A DNA stretch of 44,649 nt, taken from contig JAQWMI010000018.1 of the NCBI GenBank assembly GCA_029246865.1, forward strand, positions 1 through 44,649. The letters run 5' to 3'. A model generated the notes under the pieces. That model was not told the DNA's origin, searched no databases, and worked only from the letters and a program-made list of their open reading frames with translations. Shown in pieces: positions 8,490-17,102 of the stretch. The number at the start of each line of letters is the position of its first letter. The stretch's first letter is position 1. The stretch is from Alphaproteobacteria bacterium. GTDB lineage: Bacteria > Pseudomonadota > Alphaproteobacteria > HIMB59. A program made the position numbers and the translations under genes.

Positions 8490-9246
8490 TTGGTGCCTCT
8501 TTAGCGCCAGTCATAAGCGCTACAGCATCTGACATGGAATAATCTTTAGGGTTAACTACGCATAATCTTTTACCTAATCTATGAATGTGAACTCTGTCGG
8601 CAACTTCAAATACATGGGGCATATTGTGAGAGATTAGTATAATAGGAATCCCTCTTGATTTAACTTCTCCAATTAATTCTAAAACTCTTCTACTCTCTTT
8701 TACACCTAAAGCTGCTGTGGGCTCATCCATAATAATCACTTTTGTTCCAAACGCAGTAGCTCTAGCAACTGCAACTCCTTGTCTTTGACCTCCAGATAAA
8801 GTTTCAACTTGTTGATTAATATTTTGAATAGTTAAAAGTCCAAGTTCTGAAAGTTTCTTTCTTGCTAAATTCTGCATACCTGATTGATCTAAAACTCTAA
8901 AAAATTTACCCATAATTCCCTTTTTATGAATTTCTCTTCCTAGAAACATATTATCTGCAATGGTAAGAGCCGGCGATAAAGCTAAATTTTGATAGACTGT
9001 TTCAATTCCTGTTTTACGGGCTTCAATGGGAGAATTAAAAGTAACCAATTCTCCGTCTAAATAAATTTCTCCTGAGTCTGGCTGAACAGCCCCACAAAGC
9101 GCCTTAATAAGCGTAGATTTACCAGCTCCATTATCTCCAATAACACCTAAGACTTCGTCATTGTAGAGTTCTAAGTTGGCATTATCTAAAGCAACAACTT
9201 TTCCATATCTTTTATTAATATTTTTTGCTTTTAAAACAGGTTCCAT
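8482..9246 (-). CDS. frcA: sugar ABC importer ATPase (FrcA-like)
   Basis: 254-aa ATPase with a single nucleotide-binding domain: Walker A GDNGAGKST (37-45), signature LSGGQRQG, Walker B VIIMDEPTAALG and H-loop SHNM. Most ribose/xylose-type importers use a tandem ATPase of about 500 aa, whereas the FrcA type has one domain, supporting the frc call. The ATG overlaps the frcC stop by 1 nt (TAATG), indicating coupling. The 3' end overlaps the convergent kinase gene by 8 nt. It powers the FrcC permease at the inner membrane. Confidence 0.85.
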   Translation of the reverse strand: MEPVLKAKNINKRYGKVVALDNANLELYNDEVLGVIGDNGAGKSTLIKALCGAVQPDSGEIYLDGELVTFNSPIEARKTGIETVYQNLALSPALTIADNMFLGREIHKKGIMGKFFRVLDQSGMQNLARKKLSELGLLTIQNINQQVETLSGGQRQGVAVARATAFGTKVIIMDEPTAALGVKESRRVLELIGEVKSRGIPIILISHNMPHVFEVADRVHIHRLGKRLCVVNPKDYSMSDAVALMTGAKEAPTN

Positions 9247-10328
9247 TAATTTGAAATCTTTCTAATCCATTGATCAATACCAACAGCAATTATTATTAGA
9301 CATCCAAGAGCAAATCTTTGCCACAAAACATCTAGTCCTGCAATGGAAAGACCTGAGCTGAATACGCCTACAATTAAAGCTCCAAACAGAGCGCCTACAA
9401 TAGATCCTCTTCCACCAAATAATGAAGTGCCTCCTATAACTACAGCAGTAATAGAGTCAAGATTACCTTCATAGAAACTAGTTGGAGAGACAGATCCTAC
9501 TCTTCCAATTGAAACCCAGGCTCCAATTGCTAATATAACTCCAGCAACAGTGTAAACAGATAAAAGTATTCTATCTGTTCTAATTCCTGATAATTCGGCA
9601 GCTTCTTTATCATCACCTACAGCATATACATGCCTACCCCAGGCAGTTTTGTTTAGAACAAACCAAAGAACTACAAATATGAGTATCATTAAAAACGAAC
9701 CATAAGTAAATTGTGCTCCATATATATTTACTCTTTCGCCAAAAAAATGCAGAAGAGGTGCAGCATCTTCAATATCTCTTCCTCTAATAGATTGCGATCC
9801 ACTAAAAAATATTACTAATGCAAAAAAAACATTCCAAGTTCCTAAAGTAACTATAAAGGGGGGCAGTCTAAATTTAGTGACTAGCCATCCGTTAAAAGCT
9901 CCACATAGTGCTCCGCTTGCTAGCCCAACGATAATAGCAAATGAGGTTGGTATACCCATTTGAACAGATAACTTTCCCATAAATACGGAACATAAAACCA
10001 TTATGGCTGCAACGCTTAAATCAATTCCTGCAGTTAAAATAATTAAGGTTTGTGCTGCTGCTAATATTCCAACAATTGTTACCTGTTGAATAATAAGAGA
10101 TAAATTAAAAGCAGAGAAAAATTTGCCACCAGCTATTAATCCAAATGTAACAACACTTAAGATTAAAATAATAACAGGAACCATAGTTGGGTTTCCGTGA
10201 AGAAAATTTTGAATTTTTTTGAGTGTATTTTGTTTTTCTATTTCAAACGTATGGTGGTCTTGCCCTTTAGAACCAATATCTTCTTGGAATTTAGGTTGAT
10301 CTTTTAGATCTTTAGAAATATCACTCAT
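9246..10328 (-). CDS. frcC: sugar ABC importer permease (FrcC-like)
   Basis: Inner-membrane permease of the ribose/xylose/fructose importer family (BPD_transp_2 type). It has about eight to ten hydrophobic segments, the AGIDLSVAA motif and the GGTSLFGGRGS motif common to RbsC/XylH/FrcC proteins. The first 55 residues are hydrophilic and cytosolic. The ATG at 10328 (MSDISKD) is preferred over the in-frame start at 10370, because that upstream extension would run through the stem-loop at 10351-10377. The gene lies between frcB and frcA and overlaps frcA by 1 nt. About 360 aa, normal for the family. Confidence 0.87.
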   Translation of the reverse strand: MSDISKDLKDQPKFQEDIGSKGQDHHTFEIEKQNTLKKIQNFLHGNPTMVPVIILILSVVTFGLIAGGKFFSAFNLSLIIQQVTIVGILAAAQTLIILTAGIDLSVAAIMVLCSVFMGKLSVQMGIPTSFAIIVGLASGALCGAFNGWLVTKFRLPPFIVTLGTWNVFFALVIFFSGSQSIRGRDIEDAAPLLHFFGERVNIYGAQFTYGSFLMILIFVVLWFVLNKTAWGRHVYAVGDDKEAAELSGIRTDRILLSVYTVAGVILAIGAWVSIGRVGSVSPTSFYEGNLDSITAVVIGGTSLFGGRGSIVGALFGALIVGVFSSGLSIAGLDVLWQRFALGCLIIIAVGIDQWIRKISN

Positions 10329-10350
10329 TTTTTTACTTAAACTTAAAAAC

Positions 10351-10377
10351 ACATAGGGTGGCAGAACCACCCTATGT
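10351..10377 (-). terminator. intrinsic terminator/attenuator between frcB and frcC
   Basis: Perfect 11-bp arms ACATAGGGTGG and CCACCCTATGT around a 5-nt loop; on the minus-strand transcript the stem is followed by GTTTTT. It sits 17 nt after the frcB stop and 22 nt before the frcC start. This is the usual layout for partial termination or 3'-end protection that lets binding protein exceed permease. Confidence 0.8.
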
Positions 10378-10394
10378 TAATTAATATTATCTTA

Positions 10395-11414
10395 TTAGCC
10401 CCAACATCTATCCATACCTTCAGCGGTATCGATTGAAGGAACTCCTGAAGCAGGTTGATCTGTTACTAGGTTAACGCCAGTATCAAAGAAATCTAAACCA
10501 GGTGTATTTGCAGGTTTAGTTCCATTCTCAGCCCAAGCTTTAATAGCCTCAACTCCAAGAGATGCCATTAAAAGAGGATATTGTTGCGAAGTAGCACCAA
10601 TAACTCCATCTTTAACATCTTTAACTCCTGGGCAACCACCATCAACAGAAACAATTAAGATTCCGTCATCAGCTTTTCCAGCAGCTTTTAATGCCTCGTA
10701 CGCTCCTGCAGCTGCAGGCTCGTTAAGGGTATAAACAACATTAATGTTTGGGTTTTTTTGAAGAAGTTTTTCCATTGCGTTTCTTCCACCTTCTTCATTA
10801 CCATTGGTAACTTCATTACCAACTATTCTTGAATCGTCTTCGTCACCCCATTTGCTAATATCTTTTGTGTCAATTCCAAATCCGGTTAAGAAACCCTGAT
10901 CTCTTAGAACGTCAACAGAAGGTTGGCTAACATTTAGGTCTAACATTGCAATAACAGCTTTTGAAGTATCACCAAATGATGCTGCTGCCCACTTACCAAT
11001 TAGTTCTCCAGCTTTAAAGTTGTCTGTTGCAAATGTTGAATCTGCAGCTGTAATTGGCTCAAGAGGAGTATCAAGAGCAATAACTAGTAAGCCATTATCT
11101 TGTGCCTGTCCTAACACAGTTGTAATTGCTTTAGTATCTGAAGCAGCAATTAAAATTCCTTTTGCTCCAGAAGCTATGCAAGTTTCGACTGCTTTAACTT
11201 GAGTTTCGTGATCGCCGTCAATTTTGCCAGCAAAAGTTGAAAGCTTAATGCCAAGCTCATCAGCCTTAGCTTTAGCTCCTTCTTTCATTTTAACGAAAAA
11301 TGGATTGATGTCTGTTTTTGTAATTAAACATGCTTCTATATCAGCAGCATAAGTTGGAGCTGAGATAAATACTGAAGCAGCAATTACAAGTAAACTACTT
11401 TTAAGTTTGTTCAT
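10395..11414 (-). CDS. frcB: periplasmic sugar-binding protein (FrcB-like)
   Basis: 339-aa periplasmic binding protein of the type 1 ribose/xylose/fructose class. It starts with a signal peptide (basic start, hydrophobic core, cleavage near APTYA at residues 19-23). The mature part shows the class features: [29 protein letters not shown] and [15 protein letters not shown]. The [12 protein letters not shown] segment and a C-terminal Cys resemble FrcB proteins. A strong AGGAGG precedes the ATG. First gene of frcBCA and followed by a terminator-like stem-loop. The probable ligand is fructose or another hexose/pentose (FrcB of Sinorhizobium binds fructose, ribose and mannose); the xyl genes next door suggest xylose as an alternative. 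Confidence 0.86.
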   Translation of the reverse strand: MNKLKSSLLVIAASVFISAPTYAADIEACLITKTDINPFFVKMKEGAKAKADELGIKLSTFAGKIDGDHETQVKAVETCIASGAKGILIAASDTKAITTVLGQAQDNGLLVIALDTPLEPITAADSTFATDNFKAGELIGKWAAASFGDTSKAVIAMLDLNVSQPSVDVLRDQGFLTGFGIDTKDISKWGDEDDSRIVGNEVTNGNEEGGRNAMEKLLQKNPNINVVYTLNEPAAAGAYEALKAAGKADDGILIVSVDGGCPGVKDVKDGVIGATSQQYPLLMASLGVEAIKAWAENGTKPANTPGLDFFDTGVNLVTDQPASGVPSIDTAEGMDRCWG

Positions 11415-11449
11415 GTAAATCCTCCTATAGATTTTGGAAATATTTTATT

Positions 11450-11464
11450 ATGATTCCTAATCAT
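11450..11464. promoter_or_regulatory. palindrome in the frcB/xylA divergent promoter region
   Basis: ATGATT-CCT-AATCAT, perfect 6-bp arms with a 3-nt centre, in the 73-bp gap between the divergent frcB and xylA genes. Position and symmetry suggest an operator serving both units. No regulator gene lies nearby. Confidence 0.35.
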
Positions 11465-11487
11465 TTTGAAGTATTTTTACTAACAAT

Positions 11488-12798
11488 ATGAATAATAAGT
11501 ACTTTGACAAAATCCCAAAAATAGAGTTCAAAGGTGCTCAATCTGAGGACCCACTGTCTTTTAAATTTTATGACGCCTCAAAGATAGTTTTAGGTAAATC
11601 TATGGAAGAAAATCTTAGAATAGCCTCTTGCTACTGGCATTCTTTTAGCTGGCCTGGTGGTGATCCTTTTGGAGGCCCTACTTTTCAGAGACCTTGGATG
11701 CAAAAAGGCGATGCTATTGAGATGGCTAAGTTGAAATTAGAAAATGCTTTCGACTTTTTCGAAAAATTAGGTCAACCCTACTTTTGTTTTCATGACGCCG
11801 ACATAGCTCCAGAAGGCTCAAATTTTGCAGAGACAGAAGCTATTCAAAAAACAATTGTTGATGCGATACAAAAAAAAATTGAAGATGGAAATACTAAACT
11901 TTTATGGGGAACAGCAAATTTGTTTAGTCATAGAAGATACATGGGTGGTGCGGCCACAAATCCAGATCCTGACGTTTTTAAATATGCTGCAGCTCAAGTA
12001 AAAATGTGTATGGACAATACTAAACAATTAGGTGGTCAAAATTATGTTCTTTGGGGAGGGCGAGAGGGTTACGAAACAATTTTAAATACCAATATGAAAC
12101 AAGAACTTGATCAATTAGGTAGATTTATGCAGATGGCAGTTGAGCATAAATATAAAATTGGGTTTCAAGGACCATTACTCATTGAGCCTAAACCACACGA
12201 ACCTTCAAAACACCAGTATGATTTTGATGCAGCTGCTGTATATGCTTTTTTGCAAAAAAATAATTTAGAAAAAGATATTAAACTTAATTTAGAAGTCAAT
12301 CATGCAACTTTAGCTCTTCATAGTTTTGAGCATGAGATTGCTTATGCTTTTGCAAATAATATATTTGGTAGTTTGGATATTAACAGAGGTGATCCTTTAA
12401 TTGGTTGGGATACAGATCAATTCCCTAATAGCGTTCAAGAATTACTTATGCCATTTTATTATATATATAAAAATGGAGGCTTGGGTTCTGGAGGCTTGAA
12501 TTTTGATGCAAAAATTAGAAGACAATCTATAGATCCTGAAGATTTATTTTATGCTCATATCGGAGCTATGGATATTTGTGCAAAAACACTTTTAGCAACT
12601 GAAAAAATGATTAATGATGGAGTTTATGATCAATTTATCAAAGAGAGATATGGAAAATGGCCCACAACTGACGCAATTGCTGCAAATCAATCTTTGGAAG
12701 CAATTCATGCTGAAGTCATAGATAAAGATATTAATCCTCAGCCAAAATCTGGGCGTCAAGAATTTTTAGAAAATCTTGTTAATAGATATTTGGATTAA
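11488..12798 (+). CDS. xylA: xylose isomerase
   Basis: XylA converts D-xylose to D-xylulose, the substrate of XylB. 436 aa, the length of the large (type II) isomerases. Catalytic and metal residues are in place: His102 and Asp105 in FHDADIAPEG, Glu233 in LIEPKPHEP, Glu269 and His272 in LNLEVNHATLA, Asp297 in GSLDINRGD, Asp308/Asp310 in GWDTDQFP and the distal Asp in LNFDAKIRR. There is no Shine-Dalgarno before the ATG. The gene is divergent from frcB and heads a three-gene unit with an aldo/keto reductase (2-nt gap) and a Gfo/Idh/MocA oxidoreductase. Confidence 0.96.
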   Translation: MNNKYFDKIPKIEFKGAQSEDPLSFKFYDASKIVLGKSMEENLRIASCYWHSFSWPGGDPFGGPTFQRPWMQKGDAIEMAKLKLENAFDFFEKLGQPYFCFHDADIAPEGSNFAETEAIQKTIVDAIQKKIEDGNTKLLWGTANLFSHRRYMGGAATNPDPDVFKYAAAQVKMCMDNTKQLGGQNYVLWGGREGYETILNTNMKQELDQLGRFMQMAVEHKYKIGFQGPLLIEPKPHEPSKHQYDFDAAAVYAFLQKNNLEKDIKLNLEVNHATLALHSFEHEIAYAFANNIFGSLDINRGDPLIGWDTDQFPNSVQELLMPFYYIYKNGGLGSGGLNFDAKIRRQSIDPEDLFYAHIGAMDICAKTLLATEKMINDGVYDQFIKERYGKWPTTDAIAANQSLEAIHAEVIDKDINPQPKSGRQEFLENLVNRYLD

Positions 12799-12800
12799 TT

Positions 12801-13781
12801 TTGAAACATAGAAAATTTTCTGATTTAGGCTGGAATGTAAGTGAAATAGGTCTTGGCTGTTGGGCTATAGGTTCAGAGTGGGGGGATGTATCTGATGATG
12901 ATGCTAGAAAAACTCTTCAAACTTCTCTTGATAAAGGTGTTAATTTTTTTGATACAGCTGACGTCTATGGAGATGGTCGAAGTGAAAAATTTGTCGGAGA
13001 ATTATTAAAATCTACTTCTGAGAAAATTTATGTAGCCACTAAAACAGGCAGAAGACTCGACCCTCATAATGCAGAAGGTTATAATATAAATCAAATTGAA
13101 CCCTTTGTTGATCGCTCGCTTTTAAATCTTGGCTTAGATATAATTGATCTGATGCAATTGCACTGTCCTCCAACTGAAACTTACTCAAAAGAAGAAACCT
13201 ACACCATGATGGACGATTTGGTTAAGAAAGGTAAAATACAATATTATGGCGTAAGTGTCGAAACAGTTGAGGAGGCTCTAGAGGCTATTAAACGACCTAA
13301 TGTAAAGAGTGTACAAATTATATTTAATATTTTTAGACAAAAACCTTCAGAAAAATTCTTTATTGAAGCGGCAAAAAAAAATGTAGCTATTATAGTGAGA
13401 GTGCCTTTAGCAAGTGGTTTGCTAACAGGTAAGATGAACATTCAATCTAAATTCCCTAACAATGATCATCGTAATTATAATATTCAAGGTAAAGCTTTTG
13501 ATGTAGGTGAGACTTTTGCTGGCGTTCCTTATCATAAGGGCATTGAAGCTGTGGAAGAATTAAAAAAAATTATTCCTGAAGGATTTACTTTAGCTGACAT
13601 GTCTCTTAAATGGATACTCTCTCATCCTGAAGTAACTGTTGTAATTCCAGGCGCCAAAAATTCAAATCAAGCTCAATTAAATACTAAAGCTTCAGACAAA
13701 GACACAATTGAAAATATTATGGGGCAAATTAAAGAAGTATATAATAATATTATTATGCCTGAGGTCCATCATAGATGGTAA
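12801..13781 (+). CDS. aldo/keto reductase
   Basis: 326-aa NAD(P)H-dependent oxidoreductase of the aldo/keto reductase superfamily. The TIM-barrel tetrad is visible: Asp and Tyr in FFDTADVYG, Lys in VATKTGR and His in MQLHCPP. The C-terminal cofactor region VIPGAKNSNQAQLN is typical of the YghZ/L-glyceraldehyde reductase-like branch. It starts with TTG, 2 nt after xylA, so it is cotranscribed and probably works on a sugar or sugar-derived aldehyde. The exact substrate is unknown. Confidence 0.85.
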   Translation: MKHRKFSDLGWNVSEIGLGCWAIGSEWGDVSDDDARKTLQTSLDKGVNFFDTADVYGDGRSEKFVGELLKSTSEKIYVATKTGRRLDPHNAEGYNINQIEPFVDRSLLNLGLDIIDLMQLHCPPTETYSKEETYTMMDDLVKKGKIQYYGVSVETVEEALEAIKRPNVKSVQIIFNIFRQKPSEKFFIEAAKKNVAIIVRVPLASGLLTGKMNIQSKFPNNDHRNYNIQGKAFDVGETFAGVPYHKGIEAVEELKKIIPEGFTLADMSLKWILSHPEVTVVIPGAKNSNQAQLNTKASDKDTIENIMGQIKEVYNNIIMPEVHHRW

Positions 13782-13789
13782 TAGATTAA

Positions 13790-14944
13790 ATGAGGAGACG
13801 ATTAAGATTAGGAATGATTGGAGGTGGTCAAGGTGCTTTTATTGGAGCTGTGCACAGAATTGCATCTAGACTAGATGATCACTATGAGCTTGTTGCTGGG
13901 GTCTTCTCTTCTAATTTTGAAACATCGAAGAGTTCGGCTGAAGAGTTAAGAATAGATCCTGGCCGTCATTATAAAGATTATGAAGAAATGGCAAAACAAG
14001 AAGCTGAGAGAGAAGATAAAATTGATGTAGTTGCAATTGTTACCCCTAATCATCTCCATCATGATCCTGCAGTTTGTTTTTTAAACAAAGGCTTTAATGT
14101 CATTTGTGATAAACCTTTAACTCTTAATTTAGAAGAAGCCAACTCACTAGTTAAAGTGGTTGAAAAAAGTGGTTCTCTTTTTGCCCTTACACACAATTAC
14201 ACTGGATATCCCATGGTTCGTCAAGCTAGAGAGATGATTATAAATAATGAATTAGGTCCTATAAGACTTGTCCAAGCAGAATATGCTCAAGATTGGCTGG
14301 CTACAAATTTAGAAGCAAATAATAAAAGCGAAGGATACAAACAAGCATCTTGGAGAACTGATCCGAAGAGATCAGGAGCTGGTGGTTGTATAGGGGATAT
14401 AGGCACTCATGCCTTTAATTTAATTTCTTTTATAACACAATTAGAGTTACAGGAATTATCTGCAGATCTTACAAGTTTTGTTCCTGGAAGAGAACTCGAT
14501 GACAACGCTCAGGTAATGCTGAGATTTAAAAGTGGCGCTAAGGGTTCCATTTGGTCTAGCCAAGTTGCAACAGGAAATGAAAATGGATTAACAATTAGAG
14601 TATATGGAGAAAAAGGTGGAATTTTTTGGAATCAAGAAAATCCAAATTATTTAAAATATTCACCATTAGGAAAACCACCTTCGATATTATCAAGATCAGG
14701 TCCAGAAATTTATTCAGTTTCAAAAGATGTTACCCGTATTCCGGCCGGACACCCAGAAGGCTATCTTGAAGGATTTGCTAATATCTATAGTGATGTTGCT
14801 AATGCCATATGGGAGAAAATTGAAAAAGGAAAAACAATTTCAAAATCTATTTATCCCAATGTCTATGATGGCTTAAATGGAATAAAATTCATAGAAAAAA
14901 CAGTGGAGTCAAGTACTTCCAATAGCTTGTGGGTAAAGTTTTAA
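13790..14944 (+). CDS. Gfo/Idh/MocA-family sugar oxidoreductase
   Basis: 384-aa NAD(P)-dependent dehydrogenase. Rossmann start GMIGGGQGAFIG (residues 8-19), the DKP variant of the EKP motif (VICDKPLTL) and the GDIGTHAFNL helix with the likely catalytic His are present. The family oxidises or interconverts cyclic sugars and inositols. An AATGAGG-type start 8 nt after the reductase indicates the same operon as xylA. With a TIM-barrel sugar isomerase (30918), Gfo/Idh proteins often form keto-sugar epimerisation pairs, but here they are 16 kb apart. Substrate unknown. It converges on the histidine kinase gene with a 26-bp gap. Confidence 0.85.
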   Translation: MRRRLRLGMIGGGQGAFIGAVHRIASRLDDHYELVAGVFSSNFETSKSSAEELRIDPGRHYKDYEEMAKQEAEREDKIDVVAIVTPNHLHHDPAVCFLNKGFNVICDKPLTLNLEEANSLVKVVEKSGSLFALTHNYTGYPMVRQAREMIINNELGPIRLVQAEYAQDWLATNLEANNKSEGYKQASWRTDPKRSGAGGCIGDIGTHAFNLISFITQLELQELSADLTSFVPGRELDDNAQVMLRFKSGAKGSIWSSQVATGNENGLTIRVYGEKGGIFWNQENPNYLKYSPLGKPPSILSRSGPEIYSVSKDVTRIPAGHPEGYLEGFANIYSDVANAIWEKIEKGKTISKSIYPNVYDGLNGIKFIEKTVESSTSNSLWVKF

Positions 14945-14970
14945 ATTATAGAATTGCTATTTAATATCGT

Positions 14971-16320
14971 TTAAGTAATTTTATTTTTAAATTTAATTCC
15001 AATAATTAGACCGTTTTTCTTTTCATTTTTATTTTTAATTATTAGTTCTCCGTTATGAATATCGCAAATTGCCTTTACCATAGATAAACCCAAACCATAA
15101 CCTCCACTTTCTGATTCTCTTTTGAGTCTGTACATTGGCTCAACTACTCTTGTCATTTGATTTAAAGGTATCCCTGGACCTTCATCTTCTATTAGAATCT
15201 CATTTGGACCAAAAGTTATTATTATTGTCGTCGCTGGCTTAGAATATTTTAAAGCATTTTGTATTAAGTTTGTTACCAAAATAAAAATTAAATCTTTATC
15301 TAATTTAATTTTATTACCATCATTGGAATTATAAATAACATTGAATCCTTTAGCTTCAATTACAGGTTCATAAGTTTCAAAAATTTCTTTTCCATAATCA
15401 ATGAGTTTAATATTTTTTAACTTTTTTCTTTCTGATCCACTCTGAATTCTTGCAATTTTTATAATTGTGTCAAATATACTAATTATATGATCAATTTGTA
15501 ATATTGATGCTTTAATAGATTTTTTACTGATTTTATTTAATGAAATCTTTTGCTCTAAATTTAATCTAAGAGAAGTTAAGGGTGTTTTTAAATCGTGAGC
15601 TAAATTAGCAGACTGATTTTTTAGTTGATCCATCAAGTTTTCTAATTGCTGTGTTGTCTCATTTATAGAATTAGAAACTCGAACCAGATCATCATTTCCT
15701 TCAAGTTTAATTCTAGCTTTTAACCTTCCGGATTTAATATAATTTAAATTTTTTTCAATATTAGATATTTTAATCTGAGTGTTTCTGGCGATGCTAAAAA
15801 GTCCAATAGTAATAAAAATTATAGAAAAAATGAATGATACTAAAAAGATTTGATTAATAGTATTTTTGATTTGTATCTGGTTTACAAGAGATTGTGCTGA
15901 AATAAATAAATCATTATTAATTTTTGATATTAAAGCTCGAGAACTAAATTTCCTGCCACTCTCCCCAATTAATTCAATATTATGATAACCTTCTTCTAAG
16001 CTAATTAAGTTATCTGGAAAAATAGCACCTTTAGCTATTTTGCCTACATAAGAGTATGAATTTGGAACAATCATGTAGTAATTATCTTTTGAAGACCTTA
16101 GTGCAAGTTTTTTTTCCGATTGCCAAACAAGACTTATGGACTCAATATCGTAAGATAATTTTTTATCAATGTTTTCAATTATATTTTTTTCTATAAACAA
16201 ATTTGTAATAAACCAACAAAGTAATAAAATTATTGTATAAATATTTATTAAAATAAAAGCCTGTCTAATTGCTGACATTCGCCAGTATTTTTTGTAAAAA
16301 TTACTTAGATTGGTAAACAT
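14971..16320 (-). CDS. sensor histidine kinase
   Basis: 449-aa membrane sensor. TM1 at about residues 20-42, a periplasmic domain of about 115 aa, TM2 about 157-177, then a HAMP-like linker. The H-box ANLAHDLKTPLTSL has phospho-acceptor His242. The N-box NLIQNALKYS, G1 box EDEGPGIPL and G2 box GYGLGLSMVK give a complete catalytic ATPase domain. The start overlaps the end of the response regulator gene by 20 nt, so this is a cognate pair. The signal is unknown. The divergent neighbour is a TauABC-like importer operon, a plausible target. Confidence 0.92.
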   Translation of the reverse strand: MFTNLSNFYKKYWRMSAIRQAFILINIYTIILLLCWFITNLFIEKNIIENIDKKLSYDIESISLVWQSEKKLALRSSKDNYYMIVPNSYSYVGKIAKGAIFPDNLISLEEGYHNIELIGESGRKFSSRALISKINNDLFISAQSLVNQIQIKNTINQIFLVSFIFSIIFITIGLFSIARNTQIKISNIEKNLNYIKSGRLKARIKLEGNDDLVRVSNSINETTQQLENLMDQLKNQSANLAHDLKTPLTSLRLNLEQKISLNKISKKSIKASILQIDHIISIFDTIIKIARIQSGSERKKLKNIKLIDYGKEIFETYEPVIEAKGFNVIYNSNDGNKIKLDKDLIFILVTNLIQNALKYSKPATTIIITFGPNEILIEDEGPGIPLNQMTRVVEPMYRLKRESESGGYGLGLSMVKAICDIHNGELIIKNKNEKKNGLIIGIKFKNKIT

Positions 16321-16984
16321 AGCCAGAACTTCTAATTGTCTTAATTAAACGATCTTTAAAAGGTTTTTCAATTTTAGATCTTAGTCTACTAATATGTGTT
16401 TCGACTATACTTGTTGTAGGGTCATAATTTATATTCCAAACTAATTCTAACAGCATAGACTTAGTTAGCTTTTGGCCCTCAAAGCGAATAAAATATTCTA
16501 GAAGCATTAACTCTTTGTTGTTAAGGTCAATTTTCTGTTTCTGTCGAAAGCACAGCCTATTCGTTAAGTCTATTTCTAGGTCCCCTGATTTTAAAGATCC
16601 ATTTAAATTTTGATCTTTTTTAAAGGAATTTCTTTTATTGAGAGCGTTTATTCTTGAAACCAACTCCTCTAAAGCAAAAGGCTTGGATAAATAGTCATCT
16701 CCGCCCGCATCAAATCCTTGAACTCTATTTTCAATATCATTAAGAGCAGTCAAAAAAATAACTGGTGTATTTATTCCATTATCTCTAATTTTTTTAATTA
16801 AGGTAAGGCCATCTAAACCAGGAACCATTCTATCAATAATCATTATTTCATAGTTGATTTTTAAGCTAGCAATCAAGGCTTTATCTCCATTTATAAATAA
16901 ATCCACTGAATTACCCATTTCAGTTAAGTTTTTTTTTAACCAAGGGCCTAGTGACTTATCATCTTCTAACAATAAAATCTTCAT
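16301..16984 (-). CDS. OmpR/PhoB-family response regulator
   Basis: 227-aa two-domain regulator. Receiver domain with acidic EDD (residues 7-9), phosphorylated Asp51 in IIDRMVPG and conserved Lys101 in LSKPF; C-terminal winged helix with ETHISRLRSKIEK and TIRSSGYVY. It is the only recognisable DNA-binding regulator in the window. Its start is 118 bp from the divergent periplasmic binding-protein gene, with a palindrome between. Likely target is its own operon, the importer-FAH-MatB operon, or both; this is inference from position. Confidence 0.93.
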   Translation of the reverse strand: MKILLLEDDKSLGPWLKKNLTEMGNSVDLFINGDKALIASLKINYEIMIIDRMVPGLDGLTLIKKIRDNGINTPVIFLTALNDIENRVQGFDAGGDDYLSKPFALEELVSRINALNKRNSFKKDQNLNGSLKSGDLEIDLTNRLCFRQKQKIDLNNKELMLLEYFIRFEGQKLTKSMLLELVWNINYDPTTSIVETHISRLRSKIEKPFKDRLIKTIRSSGYVYQSK

Positions 16985-17015
16985 ATATCCTACTTTAACC
17001 CAAATTTTTTAATTA

Positions 17016-17029
17016 TTACAAAATTGTAA
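17016..17029. promoter_or_regulatory. palindrome in the regulator/importer divergent region
   Basis: TTACAA-AA-TTGTAA, perfect 6-bp arms, 32 nt upstream of the response-regulator start. TATAAT hexamers lie at 17056-17061 and 17061-17066 toward the importer gene, without a convincing -35. Candidate binding site for the adjacent response regulator, although OmpR-family proteins usually prefer direct repeats. Confidence 0.35.
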
Positions 17030-17102
17030 AGTTAAATAAATATCCATGCTAGACATATAATATAATATTTATCTATAGAATATCATAAAAAGGAGGAATT
17101 TT

